A stretch of 64,000 bases of DNA from Ailurus styani (GCA_002007465.1 LNAC01000001.1:5826757-5890756); one strand, 5' to 3'. Counted from the first letter of the stretch, positions 1 through 11,675 are shown. Translations and numbers: made by a program. The notes: generated by a model from the letters alone, not told the origin.

Positions 1-2641
1 ACTTCCTGTTTGCACCCTCTTTTGGTGGCTCAGTCTGTTGGAGTGAACTGTCACAATGGCCAAGTGTCCCCAGCTTTGATCCTCTTGCTAACCTCTGAGC
101 ATTTGGGAGCCAAGGGCAAAGGTGTCCTAATCCTTGTTCTCGGTGCCAAGCCTGGCATACAGCAAGAGCTAAGCAAATACCTGTTGCCTCGGTGTCTATG
201 GTGAATCGATGCCGCCGTCCTCGGGCTGCACCCATCCACATTCTGGGGTGTGTGGGCCGGGCAGGCCGCCGCCCAGCTTCTCTCCGGGCCTGGGTCACAG
301 CGGCCGTCTTAGAAGGCAGCGCGAGCACTTGTACGGGAGGGGCTGTGCTACTTTGTGGTTTAGGACCTGGGGGCCAGGGCCGGGCTGCCTGCGTCCACAT
401 CCCAGCCACGCCAGTCGTGCCCTGAGTGGCTGCCTCACCGCTGCATAGCTTGGTGTCCCTGAGGATAAAATGGGGATAACGCTGGGTCTCAGCCTCACTG
501 GGCTGTGGTGCAGACTCACAGAGCTGCTGCCTGGAAGGTCCTCAGCACCGTGCCTCGGGTGTAGGAAATGCTCGCCGAGTGTCCACTGTGGTTACTGTCA
601 TCAGCCGTCCTCAGCCTGGGAAGAACGCCACCAGCGGGCAGGACAGGAATTGGGTCTGATGGCTCAGTGGAAGTGGCACCAGCCAGGAGTGGAAGGACCG
701 TGTGTTACACGCCGACGTGTGAGGTCTGTTACAAGGATGTGACCCAAGCCAGCTAACAGACGACAAGCTCCTTGGTTGGCAAGCACTGAGGATCAGTGCT
801 TTACAGATCTTAGTCATCCCGTCCGTAGGACCCTTGTCGGAGGCAAACTCAGTGTCCCCTTCACAGATGACCACGTGAGGCCCACACGGGGCATCTGGCT
901 CTGAGGTGAGGGCTTAGCGAGCTGGTGTGGACATCGGCCCCGGAGCTCCGACGTTTCTGCCTCCTGATCACCGTTACCCTCTGTGCCTAACACAGTGCAA
1001 AGTGTGGTCTCCCGGACAAAGGGCAGCAGCCAGAAACGGGCATCCAGAGTTCCAGAAGAGTCCAGGAGCTTCATTCTGCCCGGGAAGCCTGGGCTGGGAG
1101 CTTGTAAGTCCATACCACAGAGCAAGCAATTCTTGATTAAAAACAAGCTGTTGGGTGGCATTTAAATCAGAGAATTGTCTCGTTAACTTATTAATATAAT
1201 GCCTGTAATTGTTATTTGCTCGGAGCCCCGTGGGACTGCTGCACCAGCTTACGTTCTGTGATGTAGTGTCCAAGGCACAGTCATGGGCTAACCTAATGCT
1301 CACCAGATGACTGTGGGGAGAGCGGCGGGGGAAGTGATGAGCCTGCCTGCCGTGGGTCGGAACGGGGGGCAGACGCTTGGACGTGGGGAGTGTATGGCCC
1401 GCTAGCTCACCACATCAGAATGGGGCTTAACCATCCAATGAGGAGCCTCTGTGACTTTTGTTACTTATTGGCCCACATGCATGTAGCATAAAAATGGGAA
1501 CTGCTCACATCTGGAGCTTGACTTGGGTGGTTGCATCTCTCTCCTGGGCTACCTGGAGTATCAGAAAATGAGGATGTTCCCTTTGCCCGTTGTGTATCCC
1601 CTCACCCATCAGGGGCACTGGAAGAGTTTACACCAGCCAGGTGAGCCCACGTTCTCACCCCCTGGGCCCCGAGCACAGAGCCACCTCCTTGTCGTAACGC
1701 ACATGGGGGCAGCGGGAGAGTTGGAGGCAATGGGTAGACCCTCCCTCTACCCTGACCAGTCATCCTGGCCCAGACCAGAGGATCCTTTAACCATCAGAAG
1801 AGCTGCTTTTCCTGCCTGTGCCCCAGAATGATCTGGTTGTGGAGGAGGGGCTATAGTTTGAAGTTGGGAGTAGGTAAAGACAGGAGACAGAAAAGCAATG
1901 AGAAGAGGCGTTGTGGTCTATCTGAAGCTTTATTTCATAAGCCTATAAAATAGGAACTTCCTCTAGAAGATCCTTCCCGTGATGCCGTTGGTGAGCTAAC
2001 TTCCGGCTGTGAGGAAGATGGTGATTGAAGTTCCAGAAGAAGGGTCCTGCGTATGCCTTTATTATTCTGAAAGATATTGATTTGTGCATTTAATTAAAAC
2101 CTTCTAGGTTGATTATAAGTGATGGAACATGCATCAGCCAAGACTGAGTCTTTGCTGAAAAATTAATACAGATTCATTTTCAGTAACTCATAGGTAGAAC
2201 ATTTTGCTTTAAAGGAACAAATTATTGTCCTTGGCAGAGTGTCTGAAAGATCCTAATTCCCTCATTGTTTTTCCTGCAGTAGCTGTTAACTGGCAGTCTT
2301 TAAGTATAATGTAACTACTTTAGCGATAGTACACATCTATATGCACATTTTCAATCACTGGTGAACCATGTGAACTGTGTGCTTCCATACAAATAAGGGC
2401 AGACATGAGAAAGCCCATGAACTTCGGCGTCTAACTGGTCAACAACATGGGAAACCCAGTGAACACATCACTTTGCATCAGACACTGCAAATATTTCTTA
2501 AACTCGAGTGCCCCAGGAACAAGGGAGCACAGAGATATTTTTCTCACCCGTGTCAGTGAAGTGCAAAACATGCAGATATGTTCTAGTCTGCGTTCTGAGC
2601 TCTCATGAACGTGATCCCCACAGGGTGCCTGTCTTCGTCAG
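1..2641 (+). other. ADAM12: ADAM12 intron (3' part), upstream of first exon seen
   Basis: This is intronic sequence leading to the acceptor at 2640-2641. It contains a MIR-like stretch near 440-604. The rest looks unique, with a GC-rich first kilobase and an AT-rich stretch from about 2050. No convincing exon, RNA gene or young mobile element was seen. Short open frames in the first kilobase show no recognisable protein. Confidence 0.7.
440..604 (+). repeat. MIR SINE remnant
   Basis: The stretch has the MIR order: a TAAAATGGGGATAA core, then a decayed CTCAGCACCGTGCCT segment, then a GAAATGCTCG.. tail ending in GTTACTGTCATCAG. It is an old, diverged tRNA-derived repeat in the same orientation as ADAM12. 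The ends are approximate. Confidence 0.55.
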
Positions 2642-2811
2642 TTTTACAGATCACTGAACATTCGGATAGTGCTGGTGGGAGTGGAGGTGTGGAATGACAT
2701 CGACAAATGTTCCATAAGTCAGGACCCGTTCACAAGCCTCCATGAATTTCTGGATTGGAGAAAGATGAAGCTTCTACCTCGCAAATCGCATGACAATGCG
2801 CAGCTCATCAG
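2642..2811 (+). CDS. ADAM12: ADAM12 exon: metalloprotease domain, residues ~251-307
   Basis: This 170-nt exon opens in phase 0 after ..TTCGTCAG and ends in phase 2 before GTACGG. It encodes FYRSLNIRIVLVGVEVWND and continues through a segment with TSLHEFLDWR and the basic KMKLLPRKSHDNAQL. This is the middle of the reprolysin (M12B) fold, a beta strand and helix that precede the zinc site. It differs from human only at scattered conservative positions, for example Pro to Ser in FYRSLN. An internal ACAG could also act as an acceptor but would lose conserved residues, so the upstream AG is preferred. Confidence 0.95.
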
Positions 2812-3713
2812 GTACGGAGGTCCATTGTCTCTCCTTTGCTCAAAGAGCGACCTCAGCAGCCCCCTCTCCTCTTAGCTTCACCTGGCAATCCCTGAAGCTG
2901 CAGAGCACACTGACTTGTACAGGGATGGTTCCCAGCCCACATCAGCGGGGCACACGCCATCCTGACCGAACTGGGGGTCCATCGGGACAGTCTCCCTTTG
3001 AACCCCCGAGGAAACCTATCCCTGTAAGAGATGTCTTATTTTCTTTTTCCATCAGCTGGACATTTTCCTCTCTGCAAATTTTTTTGGTGTTTGTCTTAAT
3101 ATCAAATTGTCCTGAGTAGGCTATTTAAAAAAAAAAAAAGCTCATTTTCTTTCACTATTAGTGAAAAATGTTTATGCAAGATGTGAAGATGATGCATTAG
3201 GATAATTTTTGCCAGATGCCTGGAGAAAGGAAATGTTCGTTCCTCCTGTTGCGCCGCGACTCTGGTTTTCCAGATCAGAGGACCCTAGGAGTCTGCATTA
3301 TTTCAGTCAGTGTGTATCGAGCACTAGTCAGGAAGCAAGTATGTTTTAGGAGCTTTGAACCTAACGATGACCAGTGTGATAAGGCTCCCTGCTGTCAGGA
3401 GTGCCCAGTCCTCTGGGAGAAGGCAACAATAGCGCTGTGTCGTGAAGATAATAAAATGAGGGCAAGTACAGCTATAACATAATATACTGGGAAGATATTC
3501 TAACACCTTTATATTTAAAAGAAAAAAATTCTTATCATAATCTACATTGGTAAGGAGTAGGTTTTCCCCAAAATGACCAACTTTTTTTTTTTTTTTTTTT
3601 GCTGTTGTTCTTATGTTCTTAGGCAGCTCATGTCACTGAATTGGAAACTTCGGGTTCAGAGACTTTTTTCTTTGGCAAATTATATCTAGTTTCTTAAAAA
3701 ATTATAGAAATAT

Positions 3714-3857
3714 GGGGCCCCTGAGTGGCTTAGTCAGTTAAACATCTGCCTTCAGTTCAGGTCATGATCTCAGGGTCCTGGGGTTGAACCCCACTCCCTT
3801 CTCAGGGGGGAGTCTGCTTCTCCCTCTCTCTCTGCCCCTCCCCCTGCTTGTGTGAAT

Positions 3858-3900
<43 letters not shown>

Positions 3901-3922
3901 AATAAATAAATAAAACCTTTGA
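3714..3922 (+). mobile_element. Carnivore tRNA-derived SINE (older type), sense
   Basis: The head GGGGCCCCTGAGTGGCTTAG is followed by a degenerate A box and B box, a pyrimidine-rich body, a long (CT)n run (3859-3895) and an AAATAAATAAATAAAACC tail. It is flanked by a target-site duplication, AAAAAATTATAGAAA at 3696-3710 and AAAAAATTATGGAAA at 3923-3937, with one mismatch. The body lacks the mustelid-type CTGCCTGCCTCTCTG segment. Confidence 0.93.
3859..3895. repeat. (CT)n microsatellite inside SINE
   Basis: A perfect CT dinucleotide run of about 37 nt has expanded in the pyrimidine-rich body of the SINE. It is likely length-variable. Confidence 0.95.
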
Positions 3923-4216
3923 AAAAAATTATGGAAAGTTAAAAACCATTCTTATCCCATCCTTACTTTAGAAAATGCCCACATATGAACTAAGGCTGTT
4001 GGCATTCCCTGATAATTTACTCTGGCTATTTTCACAGGGTTGTTTGTTTGGTTTTTTTTCCTGCCTGGGATATTTGTGGTTGCCTCATATTTTATGCATT
4101 GATTAATCCTAAACTACTTAAAGTACATTTTAGAGATTTTGAGTCAGAGTATTTTGTTTTAATTTTTTTCCAAATGGAGTCTGTCCAACTTGAACATCTG
4201 GAAATAAATTAGCCTC

Positions 4217-4410
4217 TTATATAATATAATATACATATACAAATATATACACACATACACACACATATCATTGTATCTGTTAAAATGGTCTATATAGATG
4301 TAAATGTAAAACCTGTAACCCCAACTACGTATACATATGAGTATGACAGGATGGGATAGATGGATGGATGGATAAATATATACATATATACACGGATAAG
4401 ATTTTATATA
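4217..4410. repeat. AT-rich / (CA)n and GATA-like simple sequence
   Basis: The region mixes TATAATATAATATACATATAC, ACACACATACACACACAT and TAGATGGATGGATGGATAAATA tracts. It is low-complexity intronic DNA with no coding content. Confidence 0.8.
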
Positions 4411-5248
4411 TACTTACTCCCTTTTGTCCAGTTGAACACTGTCAAAATAACTAACTTTCCAAGCAGTGTATGTATAATCTACGTATGTATGTGGCCAAGA
4501 TGACTAGAGTAAGTCATCTAAAGGAGATTCCCTTAAGGGAGATTCCACAAGTACGAACAATGTTTAATTAATGCATGAGAATCGATTTTACAGCACTGGC
4601 ATTAAACAGGGCTTCACGTCATTAGACTCATTGATCAGTTTAAGAATCCACATAGGGGGAAGCCTGCACCTAAGCCGCAACATCCCCTACTGGAACCTTC
4701 CTCCCGGGATGGGTGCTTATTCTGCACGGGCTCCAGAGGATGAGTCATTTCATCACCAACATTATTTTTGCCAGCTACATTAGCAAGACACTTGAAAGAG
4801 TGTCTTTCTGGACTAATTGTAATGTTACACAGGAAAGCAAAATTCAGCTAAAACAGGAAGTCTAGTAAACCACCGCGTGCATTTCGTTTAGCTGCCAGTG
4901 GTTCTCTGTGACTCTTCCCAACACTTCCATCAGCAGATGTTTCAAAGGAGCAGGACCCTTTAATCCGTAGGAAATAGGATACAACTCAGAAGGGCACAGG
5001 TCATGACTGGTCATGGTCCGAGTCTTGCAAACAAAAATCTGTAAGGATTATGGGACCACGATGCAAAATACATTTGAGAGGAACTAAGGACACAAATCAC
5101 CTGCAAACATGCCCCACGGGGCTCTCTTCATTTTTGCACTTGCCCCTGCTCTTATTGGAATGCAAGAATGGCCAAAATAATTTCAAATGTTAGGAAATGT
5201 CCTCATTCCGTGTTAAGAAAGTTTGTTTTTTTTTTTTTAATTTCCCAG

Positions 5249-5333
5249 TGGGGTTTATTTCCAAGGGACCACCATTGGCATGGCGCCGATCATGAGCATG
5301 TGTACCGCGGAACAGTCAGGAGGGATCGTCATG
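5249..5333 (+). CDS. ADAM12: ADAM12 exon: metalloprotease domain, residues ~307-335
   Basis: This 85-nt exon enters in phase 2 and leaves in phase 0. It completes the split serine and encodes GVYFQGTTIGMAPIMSMCTA, then EQSGGIVM. The acceptor is a T-run followed by AATTTCCCAG and the donor is ATG|GTAAGT, both strong. The segment lies just before the zinc-binding helix, and the CTAEQSGGI motif is typical of catalytically active ADAMs. Human has Asp where this copy has Glu after CTA. Because the flanking phases require exactly 85 nt, skipping this exon would shift the frame. Confidence 0.96.
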
Positions 5334-6338
5334 GTAAGTCAAGGGCACCAAGGAGCTGATGGCAATGTTCCACCCATTTCCCTGCATTTCTCCAGACAGC
5401 TCTGCTTTTACCCGACGTTGTCAGTGTAGGCCATTATCTTTCATGCTTCTTATATGTAACGCTACCTTCTTCTAGCTCTATTTATGGTCTTCTATATCCC
5501 ATCATATTCTAGGGACTGTTTATTAAAAAAAAAACACATCAAGTCATACACAGGTAAGGTGAGTGTGTAAAAAATAACTCGGTGGAAACCCGGCTGCCTC
5601 TTTTATGGAGAAAAAGTTTCAGCTTCGTGTTTGGTCAAAGCATTACAATCCAGAATTACCCCCAGCACTGATGAACCAGGGCACTGGGGTTGCCCTCATC
5701 ACTCAGTTTCTTAGATGGACTGTGGTCTCACCAAACATTACTACCAGAATGATTTTCTGATGGTTCTGCCTCTGGGCCCAACAGCCAAAAGTCTGAGGTT
5801 TTTAACTATTTACCACTGCAGATGCTTGATCGAGCTCCTCGCCGGTGTCCAATTTGTCTTCACAATAACATTAATCTTGGAAAGCAGGTACCTAGGTTTA
5901 TTGCTTTATAAGGATTTTTTTTTCATTTTGGGACTCTACATGTTTATAAAGGGAATAAAATTGGAAGAATATTTGGGACTTGTTTCTTATGAATTTAAGA
6001 GAGAAATAGCTTTGATGCACTGCCCCACCGGGGATCCCTGCTCCATTCCATCTGTTAATTAAAGAGAAGGTTTTACCTCATTCTGGCACCTTCCCTGCTC
6101 TGAAAATGCAGTGTCCCCTTTGCACCAGCCCTCAGACAGGGAGTATTCTCAGAGACTACTCAGAGACTGACATCTCTATTAAACAAACAGAACGTTGCCC
6201 TTCTAAGAAACCATGATTTCCTCCACATTTTTTTTCAAACAGAACATTTCTGAATACTCCATTGTATTAAGGAGCAGAAGGAGTAACGTTCTGCTGACTA
6301 TTATTTTCCCTCCACATAGCGCCCAACCTAATCTTCTT

Positions 6339-6550
6339 TTTTTTTTTTTAAGATTTTATTTATTTATTTGACACAGAGAGAGAGAGAGAGAGATCAGATC
6401 ACAAGTAGGCAGAGAGGCAGGCAGAGAGAGAGGAGGAAGCAGACTCCCTGCCGAGCAGAGAGCCCGACGCGGGCCTCGATCCCAGGACCCTGGGATCATG
6501 ACCTGAGCCGAAGGCAGCGGCTTTAACCCACTGGGCCACCCAGGCGCCCC
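6339..6550 (-). mobile_element. Carnivore SINE, young mustelid-type, antisense
   Basis: Read on the - strand, it has a GGGGGCGCCTGGGTGGC head, tRNA-like boxes, a CTGCCTGCCTCTCTGCCTAC body and a (CT)n then AAATAAATAAATAAAATCTT tail. A perfect 16-bp target-site duplication, CCAACCTAATCTTCTT, lies at 6323-6338 and 6551-6566. The perfect duplication indicates a recent insertion. On the ADAM12 strand the tail makes a T-run followed by AAG, which resembles a splice acceptor. Confidence 0.95.
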
Positions 6551-7091
6551 CCAACCTAATCTTCTTAGAGAATATACACAACAAATGTTTTCCTCTTCTC
6601 TGATAAGTATTGGTGACTCATATAAACATGCACTAAACATAGGAGCTGGGGAGGCCATTTGGGAGGATCGTACCCACTCTGGATTTCTGGCTTGAAGGAG
6701 CTACCCTCTGCTTTTCTTTGAACCTGCAAGCCCTGTATGTGATCCCCGCTATGAAAGTCAGTGGAAAGATCGGTTTTTGTTGCTGCCAGGTTAATTTCAA
6801 GTCAGACCCCGACTGTATTTTTACAGAGCAGCCTGTAAAATTTTAAGAGGGAGTAATTTTCTGTTTCATGGTTCCATGGTCAGTTGCTACTGACTTTGCC
6901 ACTTAAAATGGGTGTAAATATGTTTTAGAGCTGAAACTCAATTCCTTATAAGTATGGCAGGTTCTTCTGTTTGGGGTGTTTAAACATTTTTATAACCATC
7001 CTGATCATATTAAGTGGCTTTCTTCAGTTCATATCCTTCATTCTGTTTCCATACAAGCACTTGATCAAGATTTCTTCTTTAAAAGCATAGA

Positions 7092-7185
7092 GGACACAGG
7101 CTGTGATGAGCACTGGGTGTTATACTGAGCTAATGAGTCACTGAACACTACATCAGAAACTAATTATGTACTATACAGTGGCTCA
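7092..7185 (+). mobile_element. L1 3'-end remnant
   Basis: GTGATGAGCACTGGGTGTTA followed by a decayed AATGAGTCACTGAACACTACA matches the 3'-UTR end of carnivore L1, the same segment found at the end of the L1 at 9580-9640. It is short and diverged. Confidence 0.75.
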
Positions 7186-8350
7186 TACAGAAAGGCTGTT
7201 TATTTAAATGGATGAAAATGAATGTGGGAAGTATAACCAAATATGCGTACTGCAGTGGTAATCAAGTCAAGACCAAAGTTAATCAACAGGAAATAGGTTT
7301 GACCAACTTGGCAGTAGTTAGACACATCCTTTGTCTACTCCGCATATGAGAGAAGCATCAAGTAGGACAAAAGTCTACAGCTCCTTTAATTCTATAAAAT
7401 TCATGAGACAGATGAGATCAAGCTATTGACCAGACCTAAAACTGCTAGACGAGCTTTCTCCTATTATGTCTCTAAAATTAAATTCATGGGTGTTCCATGC
7501 GACCATGCCCCATTCAAGGACTCACGAGTCTAAAAGGAAGGAAATCGTGTAGCAAGGAAGCAGGAATCCCAATCAAATTGAAAAGATGAGTTCCTCTACT
7601 GGTTCTCTATTTTTTTAAGATGGAGCATATCTTTGCTTTAATAACTTAAAACCATTCCCTTGTATCTAACTGGACTAGAAAGCCTTGGTTTGAGGATAAT
7701 GCTATAAATAAAGAAGGGGATTTTTTTCTTATTATAAATATAAATTGTTGATCAGGGTCTCTTGAGAGATATTCTGTTCATAAGCACCTATCCGTGAAAG
7801 AATGTAAAACAATTTGGCAATTAGAAACAAACCCAAGATATTCAGTGATACAAAAGAATCAAATAAAGACTAATTTTTAAAGGACAAAGTCCTTGAATTT
7901 TGTGCCAAAGCATGCTAAATTCAGCACTCCACATTCTTAGGTTGGCTACATTCTCTTTGCCAACCTGTGTTATTCTTGAGAATTGATTTCCTGAAACATA
8001 TTTGTGAAGCTTCCTACAACAGGAAACTGTAAAATCTAAACAAAGTAATTTATTAGGAATTTCATCTATTCTAAGAATAACTTCGTCCCTTGATGTGCTA
8101 TTCCCTTCTGAGGCTCAGGGCTAGGGAAAGAGTCGGCCTCAGCTATAACCAGCAGCAGTCTGTATAATCTTTTATCAACATGCCTTTAGAAGAGGCCCCA
8201 CAAAGATTATCTGTGTCAGGAATTATGCTGTCTCCAAAACCCAGTGTCACTGTTTCCTGCAAGTTTCTTGGAAAACCTCTTATCTCTTTCCTGGGTGCCT
8301 TCATTGCTCTGTGGTGGGCAGGCCTTTTCAGAAACACCACTGATGACCAC

Positions 8351-9654
8351 GACTCTATGGCCAACTAATCTTTGACAAAGCAGGAAACAATATCAATGAA
8401 GAAAAGACAGTCTCTTCAACACATGGTGTTGGGAAAACTGAACAGCAACACGCAGAAGAATGAAACTAGACCACTTTCGTACCCCATATACAAAAATAGA
8501 CTCAGAATGGATGAAAGACCTCAATGTGAGGTAGGAAACCATCAAAATCCTAGAGAACACAGACAGCAACCTCGGTAACCTCGGCCCTAGCAATGTCTTA
8601 CTTGACACATCTCCAGAGACAAGAGAAACAAAAGCAAAAATGAACTATCGGGACTTTATCAAGATAAAAAGCTTCCACACAGCAAAGGAAACAACCAACA
8701 AAACTAAAAGGCAACCTAGATATTGTAAATGACATAATGGATAAAGGGCTAGTATCCAAAATCTGTTAAGAGCTCATCACACTCAACACCCCAAAAATAA
8801 ATAATCCAGTTAAGAAATGAGCAAAAGACATGAACAGACATTTCTCCAAAGAAGACATAAAAATGGCTAACAGACACAGGAAAAAAATGCGCAGCATCAC
8901 TCATCATCAGGAAAATACTAATCAAAACCACAATGAGATATCACCTCACACCAGTCAGAATGGCTAAAAATTAACGACACAGGAAACAACAGGTGTTGGT
9001 GAGGATGCGGAGAAAGGGGAAGCCTCTTACACTGTCGGTGGGAATGCAAACTGGTGCAGCCACTCTGAAAACAGTACGGAGGTTCCTCAAAAAGTTAAAA
9101 ATAGAGTTACTCTACAACCCAGCAACTTACTACTAGGTATTTATCCAAAGGATACAAAAATAGTGATTTGAAGAGGCACATGCACCCCAATGTGTATAGC
9201 AGCAATGTCCACAATAGCAAAACTATGGAAAGAGCCCAAATGTCCATCAACTGATGAATGGAAAAAGAAGTGACATACAGTGATATACAGTGGAATACTA
9301 CTCGGCCATCAAAAACAATGAAATCTTGCCATTTGCAATGATGAGGATGGAACTAGAGGGCATTATGCTAAGTGAAATAAGTCATTCAGAGAAAGACAAA
9401 TACCATATGATTCCACTCATGTGGAATCTGAGAAACAAAACATGAACAAAGGAGAAAGGGAGGAAAAAAAACAATATGGACTCTTACCTATGGAAACAAA
9501 CTGAGGGTTGCTGGAGGGGGGAGGTAGATGGGGGGAAGGCCTAAAGGGGGGATGGGCATTAAGGAGGGCACTTGACGTAATGAGCACTGGGTATTATACG
9601 TAAGTGATGAATCACTGAATTCTACTCCAGAAACCAAGGAAAAAAAAAAAAAAG
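8351..9654 (+). mobile_element. LINE-1, 5'-truncated (end of ORF2 + 3' UTR), sense
   Basis: The sequence follows carnivore L1 from the TCTTTGACAAAGCAGGAAAC part of ORF2 through GGATGCGGAGAAAGGGGAA and the AACTGAGGGTTGCTGGAGGG 3' UTR to a poly(A) tract at 9640-9653. It is flanked by a decayed 15-bp duplication (8336-8350 and 9655-9669, three mismatches). The reverse-transcriptase frame is broken by many stops and small deletions, so it is a dead copy. Part of the 3' UTR near 9420-9490 is shortened. Confidence 0.93.
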
Positions 9655-10215
9655 ACCATTGATGGGCACAATTTCTGCAAATCACATTTAGTAATTAGCT
9701 AATTTTGGTTTGTTAAAGTTAAGTAACAATATTTAAAGAATTAGTATTTAATAATTTAGTAATAATATTTTAAGTAACAATAATCTCTAATATCTACTTA
9801 GCCAAATCATCCATGCAGCTCATTAAGTTAGGAGTGGCCACACAATGCTCCCTGAAGGGAGAGACCACCTTCCAAAACCCATCCAAGGGTTGAGCGAACC
9901 CTCAACAGCAACAGTCAGAGAATCAGGGTGCTTTTCCTCATCTCCAAAATCGACTCGACAAAACCAGGAGCCAGCAAGAGTAAGGCACAACTGGATTACA
10001 GTCTTAATTCAGTGAGTCTTCAAACAGATTACTCAACGTGGCTAGCTTTTTTGGTGAATTATTGTGAATTTTCCAAGTATCCTCTACCAAGTAGACAGGG
10101 GGGGCCCACTCAGTAGCCCCTGCTCAGGTCTTATTTAGAATGTCACAAAGTATTTTTCCCCCTCGCAATTTTTCATCAGTGTCATCTCCATCAAGGATAA
10201 AATGGTACTTTTTTT

Positions 10216-10233
10216 GAGCCATCCAGGCGCCCC
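10216..10233 (-). mobile_element. SINE head fragment (18 nt)
   Basis: On the - strand GGGGCGCCTGGATGGCTC is the exact 5' start of a carnivore SINE. It is followed at once by seven A residues and then unrelated sequence, so the body is missing. Confidence 0.65.
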
Positions 10234-10546
10234 AAGAAAGATGTTTTGTAAGAGACTGCAGGGAACAGAACAGAGATGATTCCTTGAGCATTTCATGTAA
10301 AGACATAACGAGTCCTGCATGTGTTCCAGTTCCTCTGCAGAAGGGACCCTGTGCTGGTTTCATAAAACAGGTCACATCTCTTATTTATGCTTGAACTAAA
10401 TAATGGGGCTCTATATTTTTCTCCTTGGGATTGGATTGGGCCAAATGTCAACGAAAGATCCATGGTGGGGGATAGAAGTGGACCGGGGCTGGGGAAAAGC
10501 CTAAGGAGATGTGAACTATACATTGTGCTCTTGTGTTTGCTTTGAG

Positions 10547-10695
10547 GACCATTCAGATAGCCCGCTTGGCGCCGCCGTGACCTTGGCACATGAGCTGGGC
10601 CACAACTTCGGGATGAACCACGACACACGGGAACGAGGCTGTGGTTGCAGTGTGGCCGCCGACAAAGGAGGCTGCATCATGAACCCCTCCACCGG
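10547..10695 (+). CDS. ADAM12: ADAM12 exon: zinc-binding active site, residues ~336-385
   Basis: This 149-nt exon, phase 0 to phase 2, encodes [14 protein letters not shown] and then the complete zinc motif [12 protein letters not shown] (10589-10624). The three zinc histidines and the catalytic Glu are all present. Then come [16 protein letters not shown], with the Met-turn methionine, and PSTG. The enzyme should therefore be catalytically competent. The residue after the Met-turn Asn is Pro, where human has Ala, which destroys an N-glycosylation sequon. The exon must end at ACC GG, directly before GCAAGT, because only that keeps frame with the next exon: the intron is GC-AG. Confidence 0.95.
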
Positions 10696-10701
10696 GCAAG
10701 T
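10694..10701 (+). other. ADAM12: Non-canonical GC splice donor (GG|GCAAGT)
   Basis: Frame demands a cut after 10695, so the intron begins GCAAGT, the classical context of GC-AG introns spliced by the major spliceosome. The nearest GT (10700-10701) would add four bases. It would then read the following exon out of frame, reaching a TAA at 33274-33276. Confidence 0.85.
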
Positions 10702-11675
10702 ACCAACATTCCAGCCACTTTCAGACTTGCCACAGCTTGAATTGTGTGTTGGGAAACGGCTAAGCAAAAATCTCCCTGGTTTTCTGGCCAGACCACCCAT
10801 GGAAGCTTCTAGAAGGAAATCCCTTTGTAGGTCGCAAGAGCGTACAGCGCTCATCTGAGAGGGTGGGTCATAGGCAACCAGACTGCACTGCCACAGGGCA
10901 GGAGGACTGACCTCTTCCCTGAGAAGTGGCGAGTGGGGAGGGGTGGATGTTGTGTTTGTTTAGAAATGGCAAATTATCCTACTGTCTGAGCACCAGTTTT
11001 CTGTTTGAACCTAGAGCTCCAGTGCCCCCACCAGCTCAGGGCTGGGAAGACTCACTTGGCAAAGGGGGCAGGGTTAGACGGGCCACATGGCCTTCAGAGG
11101 GTGCTGGCTGGGCAGAGCTTCTTCCCTCGGTGTCGGCCCCACCGCTGGCATCTCTGAAGTGCATCATTAGTGGGGTGGGGGTGTCAGCAGCGTCCCCACC
11201 TCTGAGGCATCACCTTATCGGATCTGAGAGGTTTAAGTGAAGTGACGTCTGTGTGTCAGTAAATCATGCTGTTCTTCCTCTGGAATGCCTTTCTGAAGCC
11301 GGAGGCTTGGTTGGCCCAGGGAAAAAGGGAGACAGTTTCATTAAGGGAGCATTCAGATGAGGTGGACAGAGGTGGCACGTGGAGTGATTGAGTACAGATT
11401 CTGATGAGATCCTGATGCCTCCAAGGGCCTGTCCCCAAACCAGAGCGCTGTGCTCATGTGGGGAGATGTTCATTAGGAGAGGAGAACACGCACTTGTTAC
11501 AATCTTTTCTTACACCTGAGTGGGTCCTTCCCAACACGTCTCTTCACGGCACTTCCCAGATGAGGCCTGCTCTCTGGGTTTGCTGGAAGGAAATGCTGGA
11601 GCAGGAAGCAAGTACTGGCTGGCAGCCCAAAGACTAGCCTCTGTGGAGACCTGGTGGCAAGGGGCCAGTCCTGAT

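Larger units (their letters stand above)
2812..5248 (+). other. ADAM12: ADAM12 intron, 2437 bp
   Basis: The intron runs from donor GTACGG to acceptor TTTCCCAG. It holds a sense SINE at 3714-3922, a T-run near 3583-3600 and AT/CA-rich simple sequence at about 4217-4410. A pair of GGAGATTCC words flanks CTTAAG near 4526-4548. No additional exon was recognised. Confidence 0.85.
5334..10546 (+). other. ADAM12: ADAM12 intron, 5213 bp
   Basis: The intron runs from GTAAGT to ..GTTTGCTTTGAG. It contains an antisense SINE (6339-6550), an L1 3'-end scrap (7092-7185), a 5'-truncated L1 (8351-9654) and an antisense SINE head scrap (10216-10233). AT-rich sequence with repeated AAGTAACAATAAT-type words lies at 9715-9790. 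Nothing else was recognised. Confidence 0.85.

Noticed and set aside
8351..9654. Active L1 retrotransposon
   Set aside because: It is 5'-truncated, has many stops, a shortened 3' UTR and a decayed target-site duplication.
10700..10701. Canonical GT donor for the zinc-site exon
   Set aside because: Using it shifts frame and gives a stop at 33274-33276; the GC donor four bases earlier preserves the conserved protein.
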